A stretch of 64,000 nt of DNA from DASPJL01 sp035628645. Its GTDB lineage: Bacteria; Bacteroidota; Bacteroidia; Cytophagales; Cyclobacteriaceae. The position numbers and the translations under genes were made by a program. Of this stretch, positions 17,533 through 27,443 are shown piece by piece. Below the pieces are notes generated by a model. That model was given only the letters and a program-made list of their open reading frames with translations. It was not told where the DNA came from and searched no databases. Numbering within the stretch: the stretch's first letter is position 1; every line of letters begins with the position of its first letter. The DNA is taken from assembly GCA_035628645.1 (NCBI GenBank), contig DASPJL010000159.1, positions 1 through 64,000 of the forward strand, written 5' to 3'.

Positions 17533-20500
17533 ATGAAATCCTTAATTACACAATCCATCTATTTCCTTATTCAACTGTTTCCCTTTATTGCCTTTGCCCA
17601 AAGGGAATCGTTTCGTCTGGAAAGTTATACCACTGAAGAAGGTCTTTCTCATAATTATGTTAACTGTATAACTCAGGATGCTTCCGGATTCATCTGAACT
17701 GGAACCCACAATGGGTTAAACCGTTTCGACGGGCATAATTTTAAATCCTACTATAATGACCCTAAGGACACATTCCAATTGTCGTCCGTGGAAATCGTAT
17801 GCCTGCTGCCTGACAAAATAGGTAACCTGTGGGTAGGAACATTACGGGGCCTGGAAAAATATGATAAGGAGACGGACAGTTTTGTTCATTTCTCCAATTA
17901 TCCTGCATATAAAGCACTTGAAGGCGTTCAGATAAAGTCATTATTAGAAGATACCAAGGGCAATATATGGATAGGAACCTATGGAAAAGGGCTTTACAAG
18001 CTGAATCCTGGTACGAAAAAGTTGACGGAGTACCGATCAAGTTCCGGAAATCAGAACTCGTTATCCAGCGATTTCATTAATGTACTTTATCAGGAAAATC
18101 AAGAGGAATTGTGGATAGGAACCTGGCAAGGCGGAGCGGATAAACTTCATATCGTTTCAGGAAACATTGAACATTACCAGTCAATAAAAGGCCATATAAG
18201 CAATGCAGGGGTGACCATAAATTCTATCACCGCTGATAAAAAAGGAAATATTCTTTTTGGAACATGGGGTGTTGGAATATGCATCTTCAACGAAGAAACA
18301 AAAGAAATGGAAAAATACAACCCTTTACCAGAAAAGAAAGAACTGCTGGATAATACCACGGTCATATCGGTTTATGAGGATAAGGATGAAATATTGTGGG
18401 CCACTACTTTTAATAAAGGCATCGTGGCTTATGACCGGCAAAATGACACGGTCTTAAACTTCAGAAGCGAATTACCAGAGCCGTTTTTTATAAAAAGCAA
18501 TATTACCTGGGATATTTTTGAAGACAAATATGGGGTGATATGGCTCAGTACTTATGGAGGTGGTATTATCAAGATCAAAAAAAACAATAACAACTTCAAA
18601 CATATAATTGCCCGGTCAGGCAATCATCCAAATTCGTTTATCAGCACCATTTTTCAAACCCATGACAATAAAATATGGGTGGGAACAACGGAAAAAGGAT
18701 TAAATCTCTTAAACACCACAACCTATTCCATACGCGAAGTTCTTCTCAAAGACAGCATTTTTGACTATACCGTTTCCTGTATGGCCGAGGACAAGGAGAA
18801 AAATTTATGGCTGGGGACCACGCGAGGACTGGTAAAATATAATCCTGTCAATAAATCCCTTTCTTATATTGACCCTTCTACTTTGGTTCGGGACAGCGCT
18901 TCCACTTTGAAAGAGCTGGGCATTCTTTCTATCTGCATAGACAACGAAGGCTGGATATGGATGGGCACATTTGAGGAAGGCCTATACCGGTACAATCCTG
19001 AAACAGGCGTCTGCTTTCATTATAAACACGATGAAAACAACTCAAACAGTTTAAGTGACAATGTGATATGGACAATTTTTCAGGACCACAGGAAAAACAT
19101 CTGGTTTGGTACCAGGAACATCTTAAATCGCTTTGATAAGGAGAAAGAAATTTTCATACACTATAAACCCAACCCTAAAGACGCCAACGCCATTTCGCAT
19201 AATGTAATCTCAGATATTTATGAAGATTCTCGAAAAACATTGTGGTTTGCCACGCTCGGCGGAGGATTAAACAAATACAGGCGCGGCACGGATGATTTTG
19301 AACAAATAACGAAGGCCGATGGATTATCGGATGATAACATTGCCGCCATTGTAGAGGATTTCAAAGGCAATTTATGGTTGAGTACTACAAAAAAAATATC
19401 CCGATACAATCTGTCAAACCACAGCATTCAAAATTATGACAAGAGCAGTGGGCTAAGCGACAATACATTTAATATAAACATAGGCTTAAGAAGCAATACC
19501 GGAGAAATATTTTTCGGGGGAAGCAATGGAATCAATGCCTTTCACCCAGATAGCATAAAAGATTTTATGGCTACTCCGGAGGTGGTATTAACAGATTTTA
19601 AAAGGTTCAACAAGTCTGTTTCTTCCAGAGAAAAAGTTGATGGCAGAATTCTGCTAAAAAAGGAAATCAATGAATTGGATAAACTTGTCCTAAGTTACAG
19701 TGATTATGTAATTTCTTTTGAATTTTCAGTGTTGGATTATGCCTATCCAGAAACTAATAAATATGCTTATAAATTGGAGGGATTTGACGAAGAATGGGTG
19801 TATACGGATGCTAAAAGGCGTTATGCCTATTACACCAACCTTCCTCCGGGAGAATATACATTAAGGGTGAAAGCCACCAACCATACCGGAATTTGGAATA
19901 ATAATGAAAAGAAAATTGACCTGATCATCACTCCTCCCTTCTGGCAAACTATTTGGTTTAGAGCGGCTGTCATCCTTCTTTGTGTCCTTGCAATAAATAT
20001 TTTCATTCGCCTGAGAATAAGGAATCTGAAGAATCAGCGAAAGATATTAAAAAAGATTGTTTATAAAAAAACCCAGGAAATACGGTCAAAAAACACGGTT
20101 CTAGAAAAAAACAATGAAAAATTGAGCAAACAAAAAGAAGAGATCCTGGCGCAGAAAAATGAGATCCTTGAAATGAGCTTGAAAGTACGGGAAGCAGATG
20201 AGAAGAAAATGAAGTTTTTTGCCAACATTTCACATGAATTCCGCACACCTCTCACCTTAATACTTGGACCAGCCGAAAACCTTGTCGGGAAAAATGCTGA
20301 TCATGAGATAAAAGACCAATTAAAAATTATCTATAAAAATGCACATCAGCTATTGCATATGGTAAATACGCTGATGGACTTTCAGAAACTGGACAATGAC
20401 CGTTTGACGCTGCAATTAATAAAAAAGGAAATCATAGAATTTGTTAGAGATCTGGTAAACGGATTTAAAGAATTGGCAGAAACAAAGCAGATCAACCTAC

Positions 20501-21744
20501 TTCTTTCTTATTCTCCTGAGGAGTTTGTCACCTGGTTTGATCCATATAAAATACAGATCATTCTTTACAACCTTATTTCCAATGCTTTTAAATTTACACA
20601 GGAAAACGGGACGATAAAGATCACACTCGGGGTGGATGAAACAAATCGTCAACTGAAGTTTATTGTAGCCGACAATGGAATAGGCATTGATCCCAAAAAG
20701 ACATCCAAGATTTTTGACCGGTATTATCAGATAGAAAACCGCTCCTCATACAAAGGAACAGGGCTTGGACTTGCCCATACCAAGGAATTGGTTGATCTTA
20801 TGGAGGGAAAAATTGAGGTAACAAGTATTCCTGAACAAGGAACCACTTTTACTATTTGTATCCCGCTGCTAGAAGAGGGCCAAATTAAGGAAAATGAAAA
20901 GCTTGTGGTACTTTCAGAAAGTCACCTTCCTTTAAATACTGAACTTTTTAAAGGATTGATTCCAACCGAAAATGCCGTGCAATCCGACAATGGAAACAAG
21001 ACTGCGATATTAATTATAGATGATAACGAGGATTTAAGAAGCTATATCAGAAGCTGCCTTTTTGAAAAATACAACATTTACGAAGCTTGTAATGGAAATG
21101 AAGGTCTGTTAATGGCAAAAGAAAAATTGCCTAAATTAATTATCAGCGATTTAATGATGCCTGAAATGGATGGAATGGAGTTTTGCAAACGCGTCAAAAC
21201 CGATATAAATATAAGTCACATTCCAGTTGTTCTGCTTACGGCAAAAACAGACAAAGCATCACAAATAGAAGGCTATGAAACCGGAGCAGATGATTATATA
21301 ACAAAGCCATTCAACAAGGACCTGCTAATGGCCAGAATTGAAAACCTGATCCAAAGCCGGGAAAAATTAAGAAGGAGTTATAAAAGCAAATTAGATCTGA
21401 ATCCCACAGAAATTTTAATAACTTCGGTAGATGAAAAATTCTTGCAAAATGCGCTTTCCATTGTGGAACAACATATCGCTGATGCTGAATTTGGAACATC
21501 CGCCCTCGTTCATGAACTGGGCATGAGCCGAACATTGGTCCACATGAAATTTAAGGAGCTTACAGATCTTTCTACTGGTGAATTCATAAAAATTACAAGA
21601 CTTAAAAGGGCTGCGCAACTATTGAAGGAAAAAAAGCACCGCGTTTCCGATGTTTGTTATTTGGTAGGTTTTACGGACCCTCATTATTTTAGTAAATCAT
21701 TTAAAAGCGTTTATGGGGTTTCACCGTCCAATTTTACCGGGTAA
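17533..21744 (+). pseudogene. HTCS hybrid two-component regulator interrupted by in-frame TGA
   Basis: The true start is ATG 17533 (MKSLITQSIYFLIQLF, then FAFAQ-like signal). The frame reads through a two-component hybrid of about 1,403 codons. It has a signal peptide, periplasmic Reg_prop beta-propeller repeats (NLWVGTLRGLEKYD, NIWIGTYGKGLYKLN and so on), a Y_Y_Y domain (LPPGEYTLRVKATN) and a membrane helix near 21744-minus-1760 bp (TIWFRAAVILLCVLAINIF). A HisKA domain (FFANISHEFRTPLTLI), HATPase (NLISNAFKFT, GLGLAHTKEL), receiver (IIDDNEDLRSY, SDLMMPEMDG) and AraC output (VCYLVGFTDPHYFSKSFKSV) follow. TGA at 17695-17697 replaces the expected Trp of the first propeller motif (GFI-stop-TGTHNGLNRFDG); the frame is otherwise intact. 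Loss of the signal peptide should abolish sensing unless the stop is read through. Confidence 0.9.
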
Positions 21745-21872
21745 TAAAGACCTAAGAATAATAGTACAATAAATGAAAAGAACATTTATATTTAAACGGT
21801 ACAGCGCCTTCGTATTTTCCAGGGGTTTTACTATTTTGAAAATCTTTTATTAAAAAGTGATTAAACTTATCC

Positions 21873-22880
21873 ATGATGAATAAATATTTAATTGTTTTAT
21901 TGCTGGCTTCCGGACTTACGGCTTGTAATAAAAAAGAATCGGAAAAGACCGCAGAATCGCCACAGGAAACACAAAAAGCTATACCTGCCTTTGAGGAGGA
22001 AATGGCGGACGTTAAAGTCAAAGACCTTCCGCTGAAAACAAAAGAAGACACCATCAGTTATGCTTTGGGTGTAGCTTGGTCAAATGGCATTGCAAAGATT
22101 GGATTGTATAAGGTATCCTATGCCTTTTATTTGGGCGCACATGATTTTATGGTCAATAATCCGACTTTTACCAATGCACAACAAGCAGGCGAGCGACTGG
22201 ATCAGGAAATACCTGCGCTGAAAGGTGACTCACTTCCACCAATGGATCCTGATCAAATGCTGAAAGAAATAAAATTGAGTTCCAAATACGATACCCTCAG
22301 CTATCAGTTGGCTTATTCGTGGACAAGAGGCGCCCGACAATATGGAATTGAAAAAATAACCCCTACTTTATTACTTGGATTAACCAAAGGCATTCAAGGG
22401 GACACTTCTCTTTTTGATTATAATAAGGCGGATAAATATTTAAGAGGACAAGTGGAGAGAAAACGGGAAAATATGTTTGCCGACATCAAAATCAAAAATG
22501 AACAATGGCTTGTCCAAAATAAAAATAAAGAAGGCGTAGTCTCCTTGCCAAGTGGTGTACAATATAAAATCCTGAGCAAAGGGAATGGTAAATCACCCAG
22601 TGGAATGGACGTAGTAGAGGCACATTATGTAGGCCGACTTATTGATAATAGGAAATTTGAGAGCTCCTATGATAATGGCCAGCCTTTAAAATTTATGCCA
22701 TCAGGAGTAATCAAAGGTTGGCGGGAAGTCTTGCCCTTAATGAAGGAAGGAGACAAATGGGAATTATATATTCCTTATGATCTTGGCTATGGGTCCGGAG
22801 GAATTAAAGACAAAGTACCTCCTTTTGCTACCTTAATCTATGAATTTGAATTATTGAAGGTGGAAAGCAATCCTATTTAA
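21873..22880 (+). CDS. FKBP-type peptidyl-prolyl isomerase lipoprotein
   Basis: The 335-residue lipoprotein has the signal LIVLLLASGLTACNKKE. The N-terminal region contains two copies of an FkpA-like dimerisation motif (DTISYALGVAWSNGIAKIG near residue 55 and DTLSYQLAYSWTRGARQYG near 140). The C-terminal FKBP domain (about residues 220-330) has GVQYKILSKGNGKSP, DVVEAHYVGRL, FESSYDNGQPLKF, GVIKGWREVLPLM and IPYDLGYGSGG, keeping most of the family's active-site aromatic residues. It catalyses cis/trans isomerisation of prolyl bonds during folding of exported proteins in the periplasm or outer membrane. It is a single gene between the broken HTCS and the GH16 gene. Confidence 0.93.
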   Translation: MMNKYLIVLLLASGLTACNKKESEKTAESPQETQKAIPAFEEEMADVKVKDLPLKTKEDTISYALGVAWSNGIAKIGLYKVSYAFYLGAHDFMVNNPTFTNAQQAGERLDQEIPALKGDSLPPMDPDQMLKEIKLSSKYDTLSYQLAYSWTRGARQYGIEKITPTLLLGLTKGIQGDTSLFDYNKADKYLRGQVERKRENMFADIKIKNEQWLVQNKNKEGVVSLPSGVQYKILSKGNGKSPSGMDVVEAHYVGRLIDNRKFESSYDNGQPLKFMPSGVIKGWREVLPLMKEGDKWELYIPYDLGYGSGGIKDKVPPFATLIYEFELLKVESNPI

Positions 22881-22896
22881 AGGAAAAACAAAAACT

Positions 22897-22936
22897 GGGT
22901 TAAACCTTTGGATTTATAAATCTGTGGGTTTAACCC
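22897..22936. repeat. Palindromic hairpin after the FKBP gene
   Basis: The outer arms GGGTTAAACC and GGGTTTAACCC pair, and an inner GGATTTATAAATC extends the stem. It starts 17 bp after the FKBP stop codon, so it probably ends or protects that transcript. There is no T-run. The rest of the 352-bp gap to the GH16 gene shows no gene. Confidence 0.6.
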
Positions 22937-23232
22937 CAAATATAATTATTCAACTCATATGCCTACCGTTAGGAGAAAAGAACCCCATCCTTCTAAAGAC
23001 AATTAAAAAAATATTCTTGATAATAATCTTATCTCTCAGCAAATTTCCTCATTTACCACCAGGAACATTACATTGCAAATTCCTTAACATCACCCATCAT
23101 TTTTATCCCTAAATCACCCTTTTCCCTCTCTTTTGAACATTATTACCCTGGAATTTGAACAAAACTACCCGGTCTTTCCCTCCTTCTAATTCTAACTTTG
23201 GTTATTCATTAATTAACCCTAAATCATTATTT

Positions 23233-24690
23233 ATGAAAAAAGTAAGTTTTACTATTTTTAAATGCATCATTATTCTCTTAATGATGACACCTTTTAATTC
23301 ACTAAAAGCTCAGACCTATAATTTAGTATGGTCAGATGAATTTAATGGAAGTTCTGTAAATACCTCCAATTGGAATTTTGAAACAGGCGGAAGTGGCTGG
23401 GGTAACAACGAATTACAATATTACCGTGCTGAAAATGCTACCGTAAGCGGAGGTTTTTTAACAATTACTGCGAAAAGGGAAAGCTTTGGCGGCAGAAACT
23501 ACACTTCAGCTAGGATGACTACAGCAGGAAAAAGAACCTTTACCTATGGCAAAATGGAGGCAAGACTTCAAATACCTATGGGTTCAGGACTATGGCCAGC
23601 TTTCTGGATGTTGGGGTCAAGTATCGGATCTGGTACCGGTTGGCCTCATTGTGGTGAAATCGACATCATGGAGCATATCAATACTGAAAACCAGACTCAT
23701 GGAACTATTCACTGGCAAGGACCTAATGGCTACTCTAATTACGGGGGTGCTGTAAGTACAAATCCGGCTAATTTTCATGTCTATTCAGTAGAATGGACTC
23801 CATCAGAGATTAAATGGCTCCTTGACGGCGCTCAATATCATGTGGCTAATATTCAAAATGGAATAAACAGCACACAGGAGTTTCACAGCCCCTTTTTCTT
23901 CCTTCTCAATCTTGCCGTAGGAGGTAACTGGCCAGGATTTAATATCGATGAAAGCAAACTCCCAGCAAGGTATGTCGTGGATTATGTAAGAGCCTATCAA
24001 TTAGGAACCACCCCTCCTCCAACTGGCGCTCCGATCGGACAAACCATCTGGTTGAGAGGATCAAACAATCAGTATGTCAGCAGTGAAAACGGCGCTTCTC
24101 CGATGTATTGTAACAGAGCTTCTGTTCAAGCCTGGGAGAAATTTGTAGTAGTGGATGCAGGAGGTGGAAAAATCGCACTGAGAAGCACCAACAAATATGT
24201 TTCATCAGAAAACGGTACTGCGCCGATAAATTGCAACAGAACATCCATTGGCGACTGGGAGAAGTTTGACTGGGTAGGACAGGGATCAGGTTTAGTTGCT
24301 TTGAGAGGCAACAACGGCAGATATATTTCTTCTGAAAACGGTACTGCTGCCATGACTTGTAACAGAACGGCTATCGGAGGCTGGGAAGTATTCTCTTATG
24401 CTACCACCAGCGCTGCAAGATTGGGTCTGCCTGAAGTAACTTTGAATTCTGATGAAGTGAGTTTTTATCCTAACCCCACTATCAATAAAATAACTTACAA
24501 ACTTCCAGCCGGCACAAAACATCATTCCATCTCTGTGAAAGACGCGCAAGGAAAGAAAATCACTAATCTTTCTTTTGACAACGTTGGCGTTGAAAATACC
24601 ATTGACGTTTCGGCCTGGAAAAGTGGAATTTATATTTTAAATATTTCAGACGGAGCTTTCAGCAAAACCTTGAAAGTGCAAAAACAATAA
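23233..24690 (+). CDS. Secreted GH16 beta-glucanase with fascin-like domain and T9SS tail
   Basis: I choose ATG 23233 ([18 protein letters not shown]), which gives a clean signal peptide; the frame is open further upstream. The GH16 domain (about residues 27-258) begins [10 protein letters not shown] and has the catalytic motif E142-I-D-I-M-E147 (GEIDIMEH), with [13 protein letters not shown] before it and [14 protein letters not shown] after. A Pro-rich linker leads to three repeats of a fascin-like beta-trefoil ([30 protein letters not shown]). The C-terminal T9SS type A domain ([12 protein letters not shown] to [10 protein letters not shown]) follows. The enzyme likely cleaves beta-1,3- or mixed-linked glucan outside the cell. 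The tail modules are close to those of the GH18 gene 3 kb away. A strong terminator follows. Confidence 0.94.
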   Translation: MKKVSFTIFKCIIILLMMTPFNSLKAQTYNLVWSDEFNGSSVNTSNWNFETGGSGWGNNELQYYRAENATVSGGFLTITAKRESFGGRNYTSARMTTAGKRTFTYGKMEARLQIPMGSGLWPAFWMLGSSIGSGTGWPHCGEIDIMEHINTENQTHGTIHWQGPNGYSNYGGAVSTNPANFHVYSVEWTPSEIKWLLDGAQYHVANIQNGINSTQEFHSPFFFLLNLAVGGNWPGFNIDESKLPARYVVDYVRAYQLGTTPPPTGAPIGQTIWLRGSNNQYVSSENGASPMYCNRASVQAWEKFVVVDAGGGKIALRSTNKYVSSENGTAPINCNRTSIGDWEKFDWVGQGSGLVALRGNNGRYISSENGTAAMTCNRTAIGGWEVFSYATTSAARLGLPEVTLNSDEVSFYPNPTINKITYKLPAGTKHHSISVKDAQGKKITNLSFDNVGVENTIDVSAWKSGIYILNISDGAFSKTLKVQKQ

Positions 24691-24746
24691 CTTTAAACTC
24701 CTATTTTGGATACACAAGAGTATCTAAAAACAAAATTTACAACTCA

Positions 24747-24770
24747 AGGCCCCGGAGAATTTCGGGGCCT
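24747..24770 (+). terminator. Terminator hairpin after GH16 gene
   Basis: The stem AGGCCCCGG / CCGGGGCCT-type hairpin (arms AGGCCCCG and CGGGGCCT) lies 57 bp after the stop codon. A short run of GTTGTTGTT follows instead of pure T, so efficiency may be partial. Confidence 0.65.
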
Positions 24771-24951
24771 GTTGTTGTTAATTGAAGTCTTATTCGTAAA
24801 TTATCGGTTATCAAAAATCAAGCTCGGAGCTTTTAAAAATAAATATTTGTAATCCAAATAGATGTCACATTTTATCTCATTTTATGTTGTATTTTAATCC
24901 CTACATTTTCAAATTTACATTTCCTGAGAATACTTCATTACAGAAACAATT

Positions 24952-26835
24952 ATGAAGTCAAGGCTGCTCTTTTTGCTTTTTATGGCCCTTTTTTCGATCA
25001 AAGGGTTTTCATCTGATGTAGTTGAAATAAGCGAATACTGGGATAATCATATGTTTCTATATGAAGAACTGGAGTACCTCGTAGATGAAAATTATTCAAT
25101 TTCAGAAGTTTCGGGCGATGAACTTTCCAAAAAGTTTATACCTAATAAACTCTTTGCTCCCCACAATTTTAATAACAAAAAAGCTTACTGGATAAGAATC
25201 AGAATTAGAGGAAATCCGGCATCGGATAAGAAATGGATCCTGGAATTCTACGATCAGACTACAGATATTATTGAAGCATTTATGCCTGATGGAAAAGGGG
25301 GATTTATCAAAAAAGTTTCAGGCGATAGTTTACTTTTTAAAGAAAGAAGGTTCAAACACAAAAATTTTGAATTTGATATTGAAAACAAAACGGATAAGGT
25401 TGAAGACTACTACTTTAAAATCAGGTCGTTTAATAATGTCAATATTCTCATCGTTCTCAGGTCGTTGGACTACTTCATTTACTATGCTTTGAATGAATAC
25501 TTTCTTTATGGATTGTTCTACGGAATGATCCTGGCCATTATTGTTTACAATTTTCTAATGTACCTGGCTATAAAGGAATCCCCGTATATTTTCTATGTTG
25601 TTTATCTATTTAGTGTAGGCATTTATTTTATGTGTCTGGATGGAATTGCCTATCAATACTTGTGGCCCAACGCCCCTCAATGGAACCAGATCGCCTATGG
25701 TGTTGCCTTGTTTTCTTTGGTCGTTTGTTCTTTGCTTTTTACGAAAGCCTTTTTACACACCAAATCAAAGTTTCCGATTCTAAACAGAATTATCAATGCT
25801 ACCATCATAATCAGAGCCATAATATTCCTTATCGTTTTATGCTTTTTCCCTAAACTTTTTGCCCATAGGTGGATAGATCTTTTCCCTATTTCAATCACTT
25901 TTTTATCCGGTTTGTATGCTTTTATTAAGGGCTATAAGCCCGCAAGATTTTTTGTTACAGCTTATTTTTTGCTGCTTTTGGGCTTTTTGGTGAGGATTTT
26001 ACTAAACCTGGATCTAAACTTCTTTCCATCCAGTATTTTCATTCACTATAGCATTAATATGAGCTTCCTGGGAGAAATGCTTTTTTTGACTTTTGCTTTA
26101 GGGGATAAAGTAAGAATATTAAAGAACACCAGGGATAAAGCTTTAAAAAAGATAATTGCACAGCACAAGATAAACGAGAAGCTTAAGGACAAGGTAAATA
26201 AGGAATTGGAATCCGAGGTTTCCAAAAGGACAAAAGAAATTCAAGATCAAAAGATCATCATTGAAGAAGCCCATGAAAGACTCAGACAACAGGCGGAAGA
26301 AATTAAGAAGATAAATTCAATTCTTGACAAAGATAATTTTAAACTTCAGGACAGGGTCAAGGAAAAAATGCTGGAAAGAGCTACCCATAAAAGCATGGAT
26401 TACAATGATTTTAGGATTATTTTTCCAAATGAACTCTCTTGCCTGAGGTATCTGGAAAAGGAAAAATGGGAGAAGGGATTTGCCTGTAAAAAATGTAAAA
26501 ATGATAAGCATACACAAGGCAAGGGGAAGTTTGACAGAAGATGTACCAGGTGTGGATATAATGAATCTCCTACGGCTTATACCATTTTCCATGGCATTAA
26601 ATTCTCCCTTGAAAAAGCCTTTTATATCCTTCACCTCATCATAACAGAACGCGACGACCTATCACTGGAAGAAGTCTCTAAAATATTGGACCTAAGAAAA
26701 AACACCTGTGGCAGTTTTAAGCGAAAAGTCATACTGACAATTAAAAAGAACAAATGGGACAAGAGCCATTTAGAGAATTGGCAGAATGTCATTTTCTACT
26801 CGAATGAAGTTGAAAAAGAGGATTTAAAAGCTTGA
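24952..26835 (+). CDS. 7TM-DISM membrane receptor fused to IS1595-type zinc-ribbon DNA-binding domain
   Basis: The 627-residue protein has a signal peptide and an extracytoplasmic DISMED2-like beta-sandwich (about residues 20-175, with KKAYWIRIRIRGNP). Seven membrane segments follow (about 180-385; LYGLFYGMILAIIVYNFLMY opens them), then a coiled coil (about 390-470). In place of a kinase or cyclase output, the C-terminus matches the Zn_Tnp_IS1595 domain. It has IIFPNELSCLRYLEKEKW, the ribbon C512-x2-C515 and C531-x2-C534 (CKKC, CTRC), AYTIFHGIKFSLEKAF and a helical end (LSLEEVSKILDL). No DDE catalytic domain is present. It looks like a domesticated transposase DNA- or nucleic-acid-binding module coupled to a membrane sensor. 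It lies between GH16 and GH18, so control of these is possible but unproven. Confidence 0.88.
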   Translation: MKSRLLFLLFMALFSIKGFSSDVVEISEYWDNHMFLYEELEYLVDENYSISEVSGDELSKKFIPNKLFAPHNFNNKKAYWIRIRIRGNPASDKKWILEFYDQTTDIIEAFMPDGKGGFIKKVSGDSLLFKERRFKHKNFEFDIENKTDKVEDYYFKIRSFNNVNILIVLRSLDYFIYYALNEYFLYGLFYGMILAIIVYNFLMYLAIKESPYIFYVVYLFSVGIYFMCLDGIAYQYLWPNAPQWNQIAYGVALFSLVVCSLLFTKAFLHTKSKFPILNRIINATIIIRAIIFLIVLCFFPKLFAHRWIDLFPISITFLSGLYAFIKGYKPARFFVTAYFLLLLGFLVRILLNLDLNFFPSSIFIHYSINMSFLGEMLFLTFALGDKVRILKNTRDKALKKIIAQHKINEKLKDKVNKELESEVSKRTKEIQDQKIIIEEAHERLRQQAEEIKKINSILDKDNFKLQDRVKEKMLERATHKSMDYNDFRIIFPNELSCLRYLEKEKWEKGFACKKCKNDKHTQGKGKFDRRCTRCGYNESPTAYTIFHGIKFSLEKAFYILHLIITERDDLSLEEVSKILDLRKNTCGSFKRKVILTIKKNKWDKSHLENWQNVIFYSNEVEKEDLKA

Positions 26836-26860
26836 AATGCACGGGTGAGAATATAATGTT

Positions 26861-26909
26861 CCTTTATTAAATAAAACCTCTAAATTTTATTTGATAAAGG
26901 TTTTTTTTT
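26861..26909 (+). terminator. Intrinsic terminator after the 7TM-DISM gene
   Basis: The stem CCTTTATTAAATAAAA / TTTTATTTGATAAAGG is followed directly by nine T. It starts 25 bp after the stop codon. The remaining gap to the GH18 gene (26910-27443, over 500 bp) contains no recognisable gene and presumably holds the chitinase promoter. Confidence 0.9.
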
Positions 26910-27443
26910 GTTCCTGTCATGCCCTAAACACGAAATAGTATCCTTTTAAAAACTCGATTTTAGGATAATATTTACCCAAAAACCTACCCCACAAAAATCG
27001 CTTTCCGTAACTTTTTCAAAAATTATCACCCATTGACCAGTTAACATTAACCCCTATGAAACACCTATACACGCTCCTGTTACAAAACCATCTTCTGAAG
27101 GTTCCGATACTTAGAAAATATTCCCCTGTTCATCTCAGCCATAAGGGAAATCCATTTTAATAAAAGTTTACCATCAAAACTTTTTAAATAAGAAACGGGC
27201 TGATTTCTTCTTCAAATGGAAGAATGAATAACCAGTATCGACTAATAATTGGCATGTAAAATATTACGACTTAATATCTCAGGATAAATCCAGCGATATC
27301 ACTTTTAAAACTAAAAACAATAGAAATAAGATATTGATTTAACCAAGTCTCAAATGAAGTTTTGAAACTAGTTAAAATCAATCCATTCAAAGTCTAGGAG
27401 CCAAAATAGTTTAATTAATCATTATTAACCCTTTTTATTTACA

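Noticed and set aside
17443..17697. Independent short secreted protein before the HTCS
   Set aside because: It is in the same frame as the HTCS and encodes that family's signal peptide and first propeller strand up to the TGA; it is the 5' part of the broken gene.
17695..17697. Recoding of TGA as Trp or selenocysteine
   Set aside because: TGA ends other genes in the window, the site should be Trp not Cys, and no selenocysteine structure or machinery is seen.
22924..23112. 62-codon frame between the FKBP and GH16 genes
   Set aside because: It begins inside a palindrome, has no ribosome site or family and has the composition of intergenic DNA.
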